Shown one piece after another: positions 43,968 through 55,521 of a stretch of 64,000 nucleotides of DNA. The notes below the pieces were generated by a model. That model was not told where the DNA came from. It searched no databases and saw only the letters and a list, made by a program, of their open reading frames with translations. This DNA comes from Arachis hypogaea (taxonomy: Eukaryota > Streptophyta > Magnoliopsida > Fabales > Fabaceae), in the NCBI RefSeq assembly GCF_003086295.3, contig NC_092048.1, forward strand, positions 86,346,626 through 86,410,625, written 5' to 3'. The position numbers and the translations under genes were made by a program. Numbering within the stretch: the stretch's first letter is position 1; the number at the start of each line of letters is the position of its first letter.

Positions 43968-44009
43968 ATGGCTCCCAAGGGAAAACAAACCGACTCAAAT
44001 AACTTTTAG
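43968..44009 (+). pseudogene. ORF2 start of C, truncated
   Basis: ATG 43968 encodes MAPKGKQTDSNNF and then TAG. The Met-Ala-Pro-Lys start matches the ORF2 of X and B2. The rest is lost at the 44015 junction. Confidence 0.55.
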
Positions 44010-44014
44010 AATGG

Positions 44015-44025
44015 AAAAGTTATAC
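44015..44025 (+). repeat. 11-bp direct repeat at the right edge of C
   Basis: AAAAGTTATAC, as at 35995-36005. It is followed by about 15 bases of plus-strand B-type 3' sequence (AAAAGCAGTGAATAC) before the inverted G fragment. Confidence 0.4.
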
Positions 44026-44042
44026 AAAAGCAGTGAATACAA

Positions 44043-44994
44043 GAGATATTCATTCTAGCTTCTTTGCATGTAGAACGGAAGTGTTTGTCAGGCACGCGTT
44101 CATAGGTGAGAATGATGATGAGCGTCACATAATCATCACATTCATCATGTTCTTGGGTGCGAATGGATATCTTAGAATAGGAATAAACTTGAATTGAATA
44201 GAAAAACAGTAGTACTTTGTATTAATCTTTGAGGAACAGCAGAGCTCCACACCTTAATCTATGGAGTGTAGAAACTCTACTGTTGAAAATACATAAGTGA
44301 TGAAGGTCCAGGCATGGCCGAATGGCCAGCCCCCATGATCTAAGAACTAAACGTCCAGAGATGTAAATACAATAGTAAAAAGTCCTATTTATACTAAACT
44401 AGTTACTAGGGTTTACAGAGATAAGTAAATGATGCAGATATCCATTTCTGGGGCCCACTTGGTGTGTGCTTGGGCTGAGCATTGAGCTTTACACGTGTAG
44501 AGGCTTCTCTTGGAGTTGAACGCCAGTTTGTAGCCTATTTCTGGCGTTGAACTCCACTTTGCAACCTGTTTCTGGCGTTTGACTCCATAATGCAGCATGG
44601 AACTGGCGTTGAATGCCAATTTACGTCGTCTATCCTCGGGCAAAGTATGGACTATTATATATTTCTGAAAAGCCCTGGATGTCTACTTTCCAACGCAATT
44701 GAGAACGCGCCATTTGAAGTTCTGTAGCTCCAGAAAATCCACTTTGAGTGCAGGGAGGTCAGAATCCAACAGCATCTGCAGTCTTTTTTCAACCTCTGAA
44801 TCTGATTTTTGCTCAGGTCCCTCAATTTCAGCCAGAAAATACCTGAAATCACAGAAAAATACACAAACTAATATTAAAGTCCAGAAATATGAATTTTAAT
44901 TAAAAACTAATAAAAATATACTAAAAACTAACTAAATCATACTAAAAACTATGTAAAAACAATGCCAAAAAGCGTATAAATTATCCGCTCATCA
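44043..44994 (-). repeat. Partial LTR of G
   Basis: Aligns with LTR2 28686-29640 reversed. CpG palindromes at 44514-44625. Confidence 0.82.
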
Positions 44995-44996
44995 CA

Positions 44997-45031
44997 ACAC
45001 CAAACTTAAATTGTTGCTTGTCCCCAAGCAA
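44997..45031 (-). promoter_or_regulatory. Hairpin plus polypurine-like box before the LTR of G
   Basis: On the minus strand: stem TTGCTTG / CAAGCAA with loop GGGA (45014-45031), then TAAGTTTGGTGT (44997-45008), then the LTR. Confidence 0.75.
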
Positions 45032-46144
45032 TTGAAAGTCAAATAGGATAAAAAGAAGAGAATATAATATAAATTCCAAAATATCAATGAAACTTAGCTC
45101 CAATCAGATGAGCGGGACTTGTAGCTTTTTGCCTCTTGAATAGTTTTGGCATCTCACTTTATCCATTGAAGTTCAAAATGATTGACATCTATCGGAACTT
45201 AGAATTCAGATAGTGTTATTGATTCTCCTAGTTCAGTATGTTGATTCTTGAACACAGCTACTTTATGAGTCTTGGCCGTGGCCCTAAGTACTTTGTTTTC
45301 CAGTATTACCACCGGATACATAAATGTCACAGACACATAATTGGGTGAACCTTTTTCAGATTGTGACTCAGCTTTGCTAAAGTCCCCAATTAGAGGTGTC
45401 CAGGGTTCTTAAGCACACTCTTCTTTTGCTTTGGACCTTGACTTTAACCGCTCAGTCTCAAGTTTTCACTTGACACCTTCACGCCACAAGCACATGGTTA
45501 GGGACAGCTTGGTTTAGCCGCTTAGGCCAGGATTTTATTCCTTTAGGCCCTCCTATCCACTGATGCTCAAAGCCTTGGATCCTTTTTATTACCCTTGCCT
45601 TTTGGTTTTAAGGGCTATTGGCTTTTTGCTCTTGCCTTTTGGTTTTAAGAGCTTTTGGCTTTTTCTGCTTGCTTTTTCTTTCTCTTTCTCTTTTTTTTTC
45701 GCTATATATTTTTTTTCTGCAAGCTTTTGTATTCACTGCTTTTTCTTGCTTCAAGAATCATTTTTATGATTTTTCAGATTATCAAATAACATGTCTTCTT
45801 TTTCCTTATTCTTCAAGAGCCAACATATTTAACATTCATAAACATCAACTTCAAAAGACATATGCACTGTTCAAGCATTCATTCAGAAAACAAAAAGTAT
45901 TGTCACCACATCAAAATAATTAAACTAGTTTCAAGGATGAATTCAAAACCATGTACTTCTTGTTCTTTTGTTTTTAAAACAGCTTTCATTTAAGAGAGGT
46001 GATGGATTCATATTCATGACTTTAAGGCATAGACACTTAAACACTAATTATCATGTAATAAGACACAAATATAAATAAACATAAAGCTCAAAAATCGAAA
46101 AATAGGAAAATAAATAAACAAGGAGATTAAGGAATGAGTCCACC
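45032..46144 (-). other. 3' untranslated region of G
   Basis: Noncoding and homologous to 13074-14147 reversed. Confidence 0.7.
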
Positions 46145-46170
46145 TTAGTGAGGGTGGCGTCTTCCTCTTC

Positions 46171-46475
46171 CATACGCGTATGTCATGCGTGCGCGTGGGT
46201 TGAAGTGAAATGGACGCGACGCGTACGCGTGGGTCACGCGTACGCGTGTATGGCAAACCAGAGAGTTGATGCGCATGCGTCCATTACGCTTACGCGTGGG
46301 TTGATGGTTGTGCCTCAGGCACAACGTTAGCACAGTGCAGGCGCAACTCTCGGGTCCTTGGCTGGGAGGTGAAAATATGGTATCCACGCGTACGTGTGCA
46401 TGGCGCATGCGCATGGATGGGCGAGAATGCTTGGGGCACGCGTACGCGTGGAGTGCGCGTACGCATGGATTGGTG
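46171..46475. repeat. CpG palindrome array of E
   Basis: Units of the ACGCGTACGCGT type with CACGCGTACGCGTG at best. F uses the same type, D a different one. Confidence 0.8.
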
Positions 46476-46665
46476 CCCTGTTTTCAAAATTTTTCTATGT
46501 TTTTGCACCAAACCAAGCCTTCCAAACCTCCAAACAGCTACGAAGACACCATAAAACCTTATTTAATATACTAGACTACTAACTAAACTTAACAAATCAA
46601 TCAAAACATGAAATTAAACTAATTTTTACCAATATTTACAAAAGAGAAAGAAAAAATTTTACCAT

Positions 46666-46715
46666 GGTGGGATGTCTCCCACCTAGCACTTTTGTTTATT
46701 GTCCTTATGTTGGAC
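46666..46715 (-). promoter_or_regulatory. Twin stem-loops after ORF1 (E)
   Basis: Minus strand: GTCC-AACATAA-GGAC (46701-46715), then GGTGGG-AGACAT-CCCACC (46666-46683). Confidence 0.75.
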
Positions 46716-46731
46716 TTATGGGGAGCTCCTT

Positions 46732-48399
46732 TCAAGGTGGCTTGTGCTTAAATTCATCCTGGAACTCCCACCAATTCTTGGTTCTCCATCGTGCCCCATG
46801 ATTTCTCATGTGTTGTACCAAGTCTTGATGGAGTTCTTCACAAGCTTGGGGCTCCCAAAGTCGATCCTCTTCTTGTAATCCGGGATCCCACACTTTGTTT
46901 TCACACCCGTCTTGAAGTTGATCATTATTGGTCCATCCGGGTGGCAAGCAAGGTAAATTCTCATTTAAGCAACCAAACATTCTCCTAGACCCAAGCAATT
47001 TAGCTTTATACCAACCCTTGCTATTAAGCTTTGGACATGTCACCATAATGAACCTTGATTTACAATGCCAACCACTAACCATATCCTTTTTGCTCTTAAA
47101 GCCATAAATATGTCTAAGTTGACCATCCGTCTTAAGCAAACCATATTCAAGTGGGATAATGAAGCTTAGAGATAAGAGGTTTACCTACTTGAATGAGAGA
47201 ATGGATGGTGATGGCTTGGGGAGAGGTGTCTCCAATATCCTTACAAGCTCTACTCCTTTGTGTTCTTCTTTGTCAACCTCCACCTCTTCATAAACTTCCT
47301 CAATTTCAATCCTTTGTTCATCAATTTCATCTAACTCTTCTCCATCACTCAAATCATAAAGGGGAAGAAGAGAAAAATCTACCTCCGCCTTGCTTTCTAT
47401 CTCATTGGGAGAAGGTTCTTCAAGTTCAAAGGATTCATCACCAAGAAGCTTGGATGCATGATCTTCATCTCCAAGGGAACTCCATCCTTGCTTCATTCCT
47501 TCCAAGTCTTCATTCAAGAATTATTTTGGAGGTTGTTCACTCTCCTCCTCAACATCAAATTCAATCCTCTTGGAGGAATTCTTTATGATTTTAGCTTCCC
47601 ATGGAGGTTCCGCATCTCCTAGGTCTTCAACCACTTCTTCCTTTTCTTCAATCATCATAGGCTCCTCCAATTGTTCCAAAACAAAGCAACATCCCTCATT
47701 TTCTACCGGGGTTTCCAATCTCTCCTTCATGCTATGCTCATCAATTGATTTTCCATATGTGACCATGGGAGTGCTTTGAGTGCTCAAGCATTGGGAGGCT
47801 AACCAGCTTACTACCTCGGTCAAGGTAGCCACAAATTCTAGTTTCTCCTTTTGCATTTCTCCTTGCCCTTGAAGTATAAGGCTAAGGGTTTCATCCATTG
47901 AGGATTGGGGTGGATAAGAGGGTTCATTGTCTTGGAGAAGGGATTCATGATAGGAAGGTGGTTCTTCTTGGTAAGGGTATGGTGGTGTATATTGAGGTGG
48001 TTCTTGGGAGTATTGATATTGAAATTGTGGTTCCATGTATGGCTCATATGGTTCAAGAAGTTGTTGGTATGGGGGAGATGGGTCAAGGTCATGTGGCGGT
48101 GTTTGGTGAAAAGAGGCTTGTCAGTATGGTTGGGGGTTATGTTGAGGATATGGCTCATAGGCATATGGTGGTGGTTCTTGAAAGTCACAAGGAGATTCAC
48201 CATAACCATTAGATTGATATGCATCATAGAATGGCTCTTGTTCATAGTGTATTAGTGGAGGTTGTTGCCAATAGGATTGATCATATGCATATGGCTCCTC
48301 CCACCTTTGATTGTCTCATCCTTGATACACATCCTCATTGTAGCTCCCATTTCCTTCAACATAGTTAGAACCAAACTCATAGCCAAAGTGAGAATTCAT
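46732..48399 (-). pseudogene. ORF1 of E, relative of the D ORF1
   Basis: Start at 48399 (MNSHFGYEFGSN), 556 codons in one frame with stops at 48316-48318, 48121-48123, 47521-47523 and 47185-47187 and no frameshift. It is Pro-, Tyr- and Gln-rich at the start. It shares DAEPPWE, EHKGVEL, PLEYGLL and the final DEFKHKPP with D. Function unknown. The conserved blocks in two diverged copies argue that ORF1 was once under selection. Confidence 0.72.
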
Positions 48400-48524
48400 G
48401 ATAGTAAAGACAAAAATAAAAAGCACAAAAACAATGAGATAAAATCTAGCTACTAAATCAAACAAGCAAACTATTCACAATATTCACATATGTACAATAA
48501 CCAATAACACAACACCATTGCAAC

Positions 48525-48542
48525 TCCCCAGCAACGGCGCCA
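48525..48542 (-). other. Primer binding site of E (tRNA-Asp, one mismatch)
   Basis: The plus strand reads TCCCCAGCAACGGCGCCA, three bases from the LTR. Confidence 0.82.
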
Positions 48543-48545
48543 TTT

Positions 48546-50012
48546 TGATGAATGAAAAAATTGACAGTTTATAATTTCACAAATGAAATCTCGTTGCAAG
48601 TATAGTTTCTAAACCAACAATAATCCTTTCATACAAAATATTGTTTGTCACAAGTACAAACCCTAAAAATAATAACCGAAGTATTCAAACCTCGGGTCGT
48701 TCTCCCTAGGAATTGCAATAAAGTGTTCTTGTTATTGGTTAGAGGTATGTTTTGGGATTTTTGGAATAAGAAACAAGAATTGTAAATTGCACAAGAAATA
48801 AACTAACAACTAGAAAAGCTCTTGGCAAGGTATGAAAACTAGAAGTCCTATCCTAGCTATCCTTATCAATTGTGATGAGAATTGTCCATTGATCCCACTT
48901 AGTTAACCCCTAACCATGAAGAAAAGTCAAGTGGATGGATTAACTTGATTCCACAAGTCCTAGCCAAATCCTAAAGGAAAGACTAGCTTTAGTAGCATTC
49001 AAGGAAATTAGCAACTTCTAATTATCAATCAACAAAAGCATTAGATAACTCAAGAGTCACTAATTACTCTACCAAAGCCAAAAGGAAAAAAATCTAACTC
49101 ATAGCTAAAAGAGGTATTTCATCAAATACATAAAAGGCAATAAAGGTAAACAACATGAATTGCAAGAATTAAAGAGAGATCTAACTACAAAGGTAATAGA
49201 TCCATAATAGAAAATCAAATCAAACATGAAAAAGCATGGAAATCATAAATTGCATTGGAAGAGAAATAGAGATCTACATAAGAATTCATAAAACTAAAGG
49301 AAAATTGAAGCAAGAGAACAAGAAAATCTAGATCTAGAAGGAGAAAACTAAAACCTAATCCTAATCCTAATTATAGAGAGAAGTGAGAGCTTCTCTCTCT
49401 AGAAACTAACTTTCCCTCCAAAACTCAACTAAACTAAACTAATGTAATGTGTTCAAAAAATTGTGATTTCCCTTCAGTCCTTGGGTTGAATAGCATCATA
49501 GATGAGTTAGATTTGGGCCTGGGAAGCCCAGAAATCATCCCCAGCAGATTCACTTTAAATGGGTCACATGCGAGCATCGACGCGTACGCGTACAGCACGT
49601 GTACGCGTCGCTTGGCAATTTTCCATCCACGCGTATGCGTGATGTGCGCATACGCGTCGCCATGCGACCTCACAATCCACGCGTGCGCGTTTGCTGCGCG
49701 TGCGCGTTGTTGATCTCATCCCAAATCCTTGCTTTTCCATGATTTCTCCACTTTGCATGCTTTTCTCTCTATTCCTCTGATCCATTCCTAGCCTTTTCAA
49801 CCTGAAATCACTAACACACACATCAAGGTATCTAGTGAAATCAATGGAGAATCAAAATTGGCAATTAAGGGCCTAAAAAGTATGTTTTCACACTTAAGCA
49901 CAAATTATGAGGCAATCATGAAACCATGATATTTCTTTGGATAAATGTGGGTAAAAGGTGATAAAATCCCCTAAATTAAGCACAAGATAAACCCTAAAAA
50001 TGGGGTTTATCA
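48546..50012 (-). repeat. 5' LTR of E
   Basis: 1,467 bp, TGATAAACCC at 50012 to CATTCATCA at 48546 (minus strand). It resembles the F LTR more than the D LTRs. CpG palindromes at 49568-49710. Confidence 0.87.
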
Positions 50013-52404
50013 GTCCCCAGTGAAATAGTCTCTGAATCTGCAACCAGGAATGTCAGCACCCCCTGAACCCCCTACTCCCCCACCCACGCTGCCACCACCA
50101 CCTCCACCTCTATGACCACCTGAGCCCCTAGCATCCCCGACCCCACCTCCACCGCCATGACCATCATCGGGTCCCCCGTTCGTCATCCCCGATACCACCT
50201 CCCCCTGGACCCTCGTCCCTCCCCCCCAACTGCCGTCACCATCCAAGCCCCCACCGCTACGTCGGGCACAGCCTCGTCTGCGACCTCTGACTCCACCTCG
50301 TCCACGAGGCCTCCCACCTCGCCTCCCACGTCCCCTCCCCTCCATGATATCAATGGCCTCCTCCAGCCATATCCACTCACGCTGGCTAGATCGAGCCCCA
50401 ACACGCTACCTCCTTGCGACCCTACGGTTGTCCGGAACATCAGGCAACTGGTCCATATCCGGGACTCGTCTGGGGCCTCGCTCAATTGCCTGAGCTGGTA
50501 TCGCAACTGCCCTAAGGTCACCTAGGATGAGCTCAGGCGATAAAAACCTCCTGCTGTGCTGATACCACTAATCAAGGTACTCATGAGAAGGCCTTGGATC
50601 AGGTACGATATCAAACTGTAGCACGTGCTGCAACTTATCTGACCAATAAATGTGCCAACTCTGCAGTGTCAACGGAAACCAACGATCTCTGTCCCTCCCA
50701 TCCTTTGACATCAGAAAATCTATGTTCAGGGCAGCACGTGGCCGACCCTGAACCCCACCAAACTGAGAAAGAACCCAATCTACCGAATGCCACTCAATGA
50801 CAGCAAAATAGATCAACGCTGCCGCAGCCCTCCACAAAGTCATATGGCGTGGCTCCAAGATCTCGGGATAGACCACCTGCACGACCTCCGCCAGGCTATA
50901 TGGCATCCACAAAAACTGCGCATTCAAGTTCAAATTGTTAGTCAACATAAACTAATAAAGATGCAAATACAACATGAACATGAAAATACTCACATCCCCC
51001 GGCTAGAGCAAATCAATCCTCAGTCTCCATTTCACAACACAAGGCCCCTTGTCGCTCAAGCTCGGCTGATAACCTCCCCATCTGATAACCACAACATTTA
51101 GTTAACAATAATTGTAAATGCTAAATAAATGGAAAATAGTTTGCATGGCTAAATGGAGACTACCTCGAGGCCAACAGCCAATGGAAAACATCATATCCGT
51201 CTGGATAGAATCTAGGGAACCTCCAAAAGATCCACGACTGTAGCAGCTACAGTGGACCAGCCAACTTGACGATATTTCTGTTCGCCACACGGCACATGCA
51301 CCTGTATAGCCGTGACAACGTAGCAGAACCCCAACTGTACTGACCCATGTCCTCCAACCTGGCGACATACGGCAGCCATCGGATGTGGAGGCAGGTACCT
51401 GACTTGTCCCCAAACAGCTGCGTCGATAGGAGCATCATGATGTACGCACGGGCATACCTCCTAACCGTCTCGTCATCTGCCCCCTGTGGAAGCTCACTAA
51501 ACGTCTCCTCAAACTATGTGCACTTCACTGTGAACTTGTCGATGTAGTTTGCAAGAGGCAATACCCCGAGTAGCTCCTCAAACCACACCCATGGTGGTCG
51601 GCCACCCTCTATAAATCGTGAAAAGTCTGTCAGGCATCCGCTAATATACTGACCGTCGGTCGGGAGACCAAGGTGGTACGCTACATCCTGTAGGGTTATC
51701 GTGCACTCCCCAAACGGTATGTTGAATGTATGCGTCTCAGGGCTCCATCTCTCTACGAAAGCGCTGACCAGCGGCTCGTCCAACCGAAACCAACTCTCAT
51801 TCAATCTTGCAAGATGCTATAGACCAGCCATCTGCAAGTAAGGAACGATCCTATCATTCAACATCATACCGTACTGCCGTCTCATGCTGCTGATGCATCG
51901 ATGGGGCTGCATAAGAATAGAATATTACTTCTCACATTTGTCACAAAAAAACCTTTCAACGCATCAAAATTTCTAGTTACCACAACATTGCATGCCATCA
52001 CTTTGTAACCTTTTTTACAATGAATCCCTACCAATCTTTTATAGATAGAAACGCTAACCACTACATTACTCACGATCCAATTCTTCGTATTAACAAAAAA
52101 TTACTAATATGAGATAAAAACATGTTCTTTTTATTAACAAACATAAAAACCAGTACTTAACCATGTTCATTACTCTACAACTAACCCTATTCTATAGTTA
52201 ATGACTCACTAAGTCTGACATGAACTGAACTCAAATATCTGTTTCTGGATTTATTTTAAAAATCATACACTAAAAGTTCTAACTAACTACTAATTTATTT
52301 AAAAAATAAATTAAATATTAAAAAACACTAACCTCGAGGTGGACAGCTCCAACAATATGCGCGACTCCATCAAGTCGATACAGACGATTTGGGTCGTCCT
52401 CCAT
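50013..52404 (-). pseudogene. Plant mobile domain (aminotransferase-like / MAIN-like) pseudogene
   Basis: Exon 1 (52404-52333) starts MEDDPNRLYRLDGVAHIVG and ends at a GT donor. Exon 2 begins at 51906 after a TGCAG acceptor and carries WFRLDEPLVSAFVERW, FGECTITLQDVAYHLGLP and YVARLEDMGQYSWGS. Later exons hold KWRLRID (about 51020-51080) and MTLWRAAAALIYFAVIEWH (50930-50568), then a Gly- and Arg-rich tail to 50013, where element E cuts it. Stops lie at 51817-51819, 51514-51516, 51247-51249, near 51006 and at 50568-50570. The family includes MAIN-like proteins and the so-called PP7 long-form homologues, often spread by transposons. Not functional here. Confidence 0.8.
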
Positions 52405-52499
52405 GCATGCAGAGTCGGTCCAAACCGGGTTGCTTTCAGAGAATCTCAGAACTGGGTGGTGGGGTTGGGGGTGGGGTATGAGATTTCTGGGTTCGAATC

Positions 52500-52830
52500 A
52501 AGTGACTTCGATTTATTTATATAGCGAAGAAGCAAGAAAATCGAATCAATTTGATTCAAATTATGCTCGTTCCAATTGGATGTAAATCGAAACAAGTAAG
52601 TTCAATTTACGTTGGTTTTGAATTCTGTGGGCTAAATCGAACATGTTTTCTGAAATCGAATTCACTAAATTCGATTTATTCATTTTCTTACCACGAACGT
52701 AATTCGAATTGATTTGATTCGATTTGCATTCATATTCTTTTTTCACTTAATTTGAATCATTTAAATTTGATTTACTACATGTTAGGTTAAATCAAATTCA
52801 CTCAATTCGATTTATATAGAAATCAACATT
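52500..52830. repeat. Cluster of ATTCGATTTA-type repeats upstream of the plant mobile domain gene
   Basis: At least eight direct and inverted copies of AATTCGATTT and close variants within about 330 bp, starting about 100 bases before exon 1. Several pair up as short inverted repeats. They may be subterminal repeats of the element that carried the gene, or promoter repeats. Confidence 0.5.
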
Positions 52831-53338
52831 AAGACTTTGACGTTGCAATTTTCAATTTGAAACATTCAGGACATATTAAAATGCACTTGGTTTAACCAAG
52901 TCATTTGCCCTTAATTATATGTTCCTTTGGATAATAATTTAACTGACAAGTTGAATTAAGCTACTAATTATGAGTTCGTAATTAAACATTTTGATATTTG
53001 TTACGAGTATTGGATTTTCTTATACATTATTTTCTCAATTTGTTTTGCAAAACATTTATTTTTCTAAAATTTATTTCATTAAAACTATTCGCTGATATTA
53101 TTTTATGCAAAATTTATATTTTCGACATTTTTAGAAATAAAAACTATACCTTATGCTGTAAAAATATTAATAATATTATATCATTAGTAAATATTATTAT
53201 TTTAAATTATTATTTGATCAATAATAATTTATACTTATATTTAAAAAAATTATATATATATATAATATAATATAATATAATATAATATAATATATATGTA
53301 TATATTTATTAGAATTTATATATAAAAATTAATATAAT
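52831..53338. other. AT-rich spacer
   Basis: No gene seen. A TATAA tandem run occupies about 53253-53300. Confidence 0.6.
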
Positions 53339-53339
53339 T

Positions 53340-54500
53340 TATACGGATTTTTTATTTTAATAAATAAAATAATTATAATAATTACTTAAATAAATAATTT
53401 TAAAAATATTTACCAAAATAATAGTCTTCTCTTATCTCGTTTACACTGTAAACGAGATAATTTTGCACGTATTTCGTTTACCGTGTAATGAGATATGTGT
53501 AGTTTTTCAATTTTCATATATCTCGTTTACAATGTAAACGAGAACGAGATATATATATATTTATAAATAATTAAATATAATTTTTAAAAATAATAAAAAA
53601 TATTAATAATTTAAATTGGACCAAACTTTTAAAAAAGAAACTTTCAAATAATTGGAAAGATAGATGATTTTAAATAATAGGAAAGATAAACCGTTCATTT
53701 TAAATAATAGGAAAGATGGACAATTAATTTAAAATAAGCATATTAACATATTTACTTTCAAAGTGGATAAGTGCACAGTTAAACTGTCCACTATTAATAC
53801 GGTTACCTTTCTTTCGATCGAATAGGGATTAACTCTTATTCATTAATGGGAATCATCCAACCAATCAATCCATCTCCATTGAATTCTTTTTAGGATAAGG
53901 TTATTTAAATTATATTTCAAATTTTTATGTACTCCCACGCAACAAATAAAATTTTTACGTACTCCCGTACAACAAACAAAATTTTAAATTTTTATATAAA
54001 TCCTAATAAAAAACCATCCATGGATGAAAGTAAGTGAATAGAAGAAGCAATAATATTAATAATGGGTAACTAAAAAAAATAACCATGTTAATAGTGGACA
54101 ATTTAACAGTGCACTTATGTGTGTTTTTACTTATTTCAACGGTTAGGAAAGTAAACGTGTTAATAGTGAACAGTTCATCTTTTCTATTATTTAAAATAGA
54201 TTGCTTATCTTTCCTATTATTTAAAACCATCCCTCTTTCCTATTAGTTGAAATATTCCAGTTTTAAGAGTTTTGTCCAATTTAAATTATCAATATTTTTT
54301 ATTATTTTCAAAAATTATATTTAATTATTTATAAATACATATATTTAATTATTTATAATTAAACGAGATACATGTTATCTGGTTTACACTGTGAACGAGA
54401 TAAGAGATGGGTATTTATTTCGGTAAATATTTTTTAAATTATTTATTTCAATAATTATTATAATTAATTTATTTATTAAATAAAAAATCCTAATTTATAC
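53340..54500. mobile_element. Foldback-type element with ~470-bp inverted arms
   Basis: The left arm (about 53340-53806) and the right arm (about 54080-54500) are imperfect reverse complements. For example, 53670-53687 equals the complement of 54207-54224 over 18 bases, and 53771-53805 pairs with 54080-54114 with about four mismatches. The central 270 bp encode nothing. Each arm has TTATCTCGTTTAC / GTAAACGAGATAA palindromes. Exact ends and target duplication could not be fixed by eye. No transposase is present. Confidence 0.7.
53432..53460. repeat. 29-bp palindrome in the left foldback arm
   Basis: 14-base arms TTATCTCGTTTACA and its exact inverse around one central C. A second, similar palindrome lies at about 53518-53545, and a mutated one at about 54390-54408 in the right arm. 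Confidence 0.8.
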
Positions 54501-54704
54501 TGATATTTATTAAAACTAGTGTATATTTCCGTACATTGTACGAGATAATTGATAAAAATATATAAATTTTTTTATTAAAAGAGATTAAACAAAAATTATA
54601 TATAATAATTATTACTATAAATATTTTACAAAGTTATAATTAAAATCAAAAGTTTAATTATTTTAATGTTAAAAATATTAAAAATAATTAATATTTGTCT
54701 TAAC
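54501..54704. other. AT-rich spacer
   Basis: Nothing recognised. Confidence 0.5.
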
Positions 54705-54880
54705 TGATTTGGATTGGTTGAGTGGTCATCTCACTCGTCTACCTAAGTAAGTATTAGAGTTTTGAATTTCGACTTGTATATGTAACAACTCATTGGCTAG
54801 CAGCAAACCCATAATAAATGGAGCTTCAGTTCGTTGAGAATTAGTTCTCGATCTGTGATAGCTTTATTTATTGGTATCAT
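54705..54880 (+). mobile_element. Possible tRNA-derived SINE fragment
   Basis: GATTGGTTGAGTGGTCATCT resembles a tRNA A box and D arm. About 45 bases later GAGTTTTGAATTTCG may be an eroded B box (GGTTCGAATCC in intact tRNAs). A body with CAACTCATTGGCTAGCAGC follows. It resembles a dispersed legume repeat I recall, but I cannot confirm it. Confidence 0.35.
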
Positions 54881-55464
54881 ATTCATTCAGGAAGTCAAAC
54901 AATACGATCAACATTGTTACCAGTTAAAATTTTATATTTTATGACATGATTTTCAAGCTTCTAAACTTATAAACTTGTATCATTACAAAAGCTATTAGAT
55001 TAATTAATATTTCTTGGTAATATTATACCAAAATATTGTCGTTAAGTATTAGTTTGTGTAAAAAGAAATTATAATAACTTTTGTTATTCAATATATAATT
55101 TATTCTATTGAAAAATGAATTATTATTCCTAGATTGATAAATATATTTTTTCTATTTTTATATCATTTTATGTGGCAATAATTGCCATTAAAAAAAACAA
55201 ATGATTACACTATCTTATAATATGCTTTACAAAATAATTTTTTATTTTAAAATTAATTCTGGTTAATGAAAAAATTCAAAATATTTTCTTACACAAATTT
55301 AAATTTAATTTTGAATTCAGAATTGATTAACAACTCACTTTTTTTAAAATTTTAATAACAAAAACAAAATTAGTTAGGTACAAAATATTCAGCATTTAAT
55401 AATTTCAATTATTTAAATTTCAATTACCAAAAATTGAGTTAGAAATTAATTATAACTTAACAAT

Positions 55465-55521
<57 letters not shown>

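Larger units (their letters stand above)
36006..44014 (+). mobile_element. Element C: decayed autonomous Athila-type element, both ends truncated
   Basis: Partial 5' LTR, PBS, leader, gag-pol, twin hairpins, palindromes, hairpin-box module and only the first 14 codons of ORF2. It is clearly related to A along its whole length but has many independent lesions. No 3' LTR is present. Confidence 0.85.
44043..46170 (-). mobile_element. G: inverted 3' end of a B-type element
   Basis: On the minus strand it has the last bases of ORF2 (to the stop near 46145), the 3' untranslated region, the hairpin-box module and about 950 bp of LTR starting at 44994. It is cut at both sides and lies opposite in orientation to B2 and C. 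It resembles B2 most in the 3' untranslated region. Confidence 0.8.
46171..50012 (-). mobile_element. E: D-type non-autonomous element, ORF2 half missing
   Basis: Minus strand: 5' LTR (50012 to 48546), tRNA-Asp PBS, ORF1, twin hairpins, palindrome array; cut at 46170 where G begins. It is inserted in the plant mobile domain pseudogene. The bases after the LTR are GTCCC, one half of a presumed target duplication. Confidence 0.82.

Noticed and set aside
44043..46170. G as the missing 3' end of element C
   Set aside because: G is in the opposite orientation and its LTR matches LTR2 of the B type better than the C LTR.
47193..48255. Plus-strand ORFs of 104-131 residues
   Set aside because: They mirror the minus-strand ORF1 of E, which is supported by homology to D.
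50010..50345. A separate glycine-rich protein gene
   Set aside because: It is the low-complexity C-terminal tail of the plant mobile domain pseudogene, in continuity with the upstream exons.
55465..55520. A centromere or replication-origin signal at the long TA run
   Set aside because: It is a simple microsatellite with no satellite monomer or other support.
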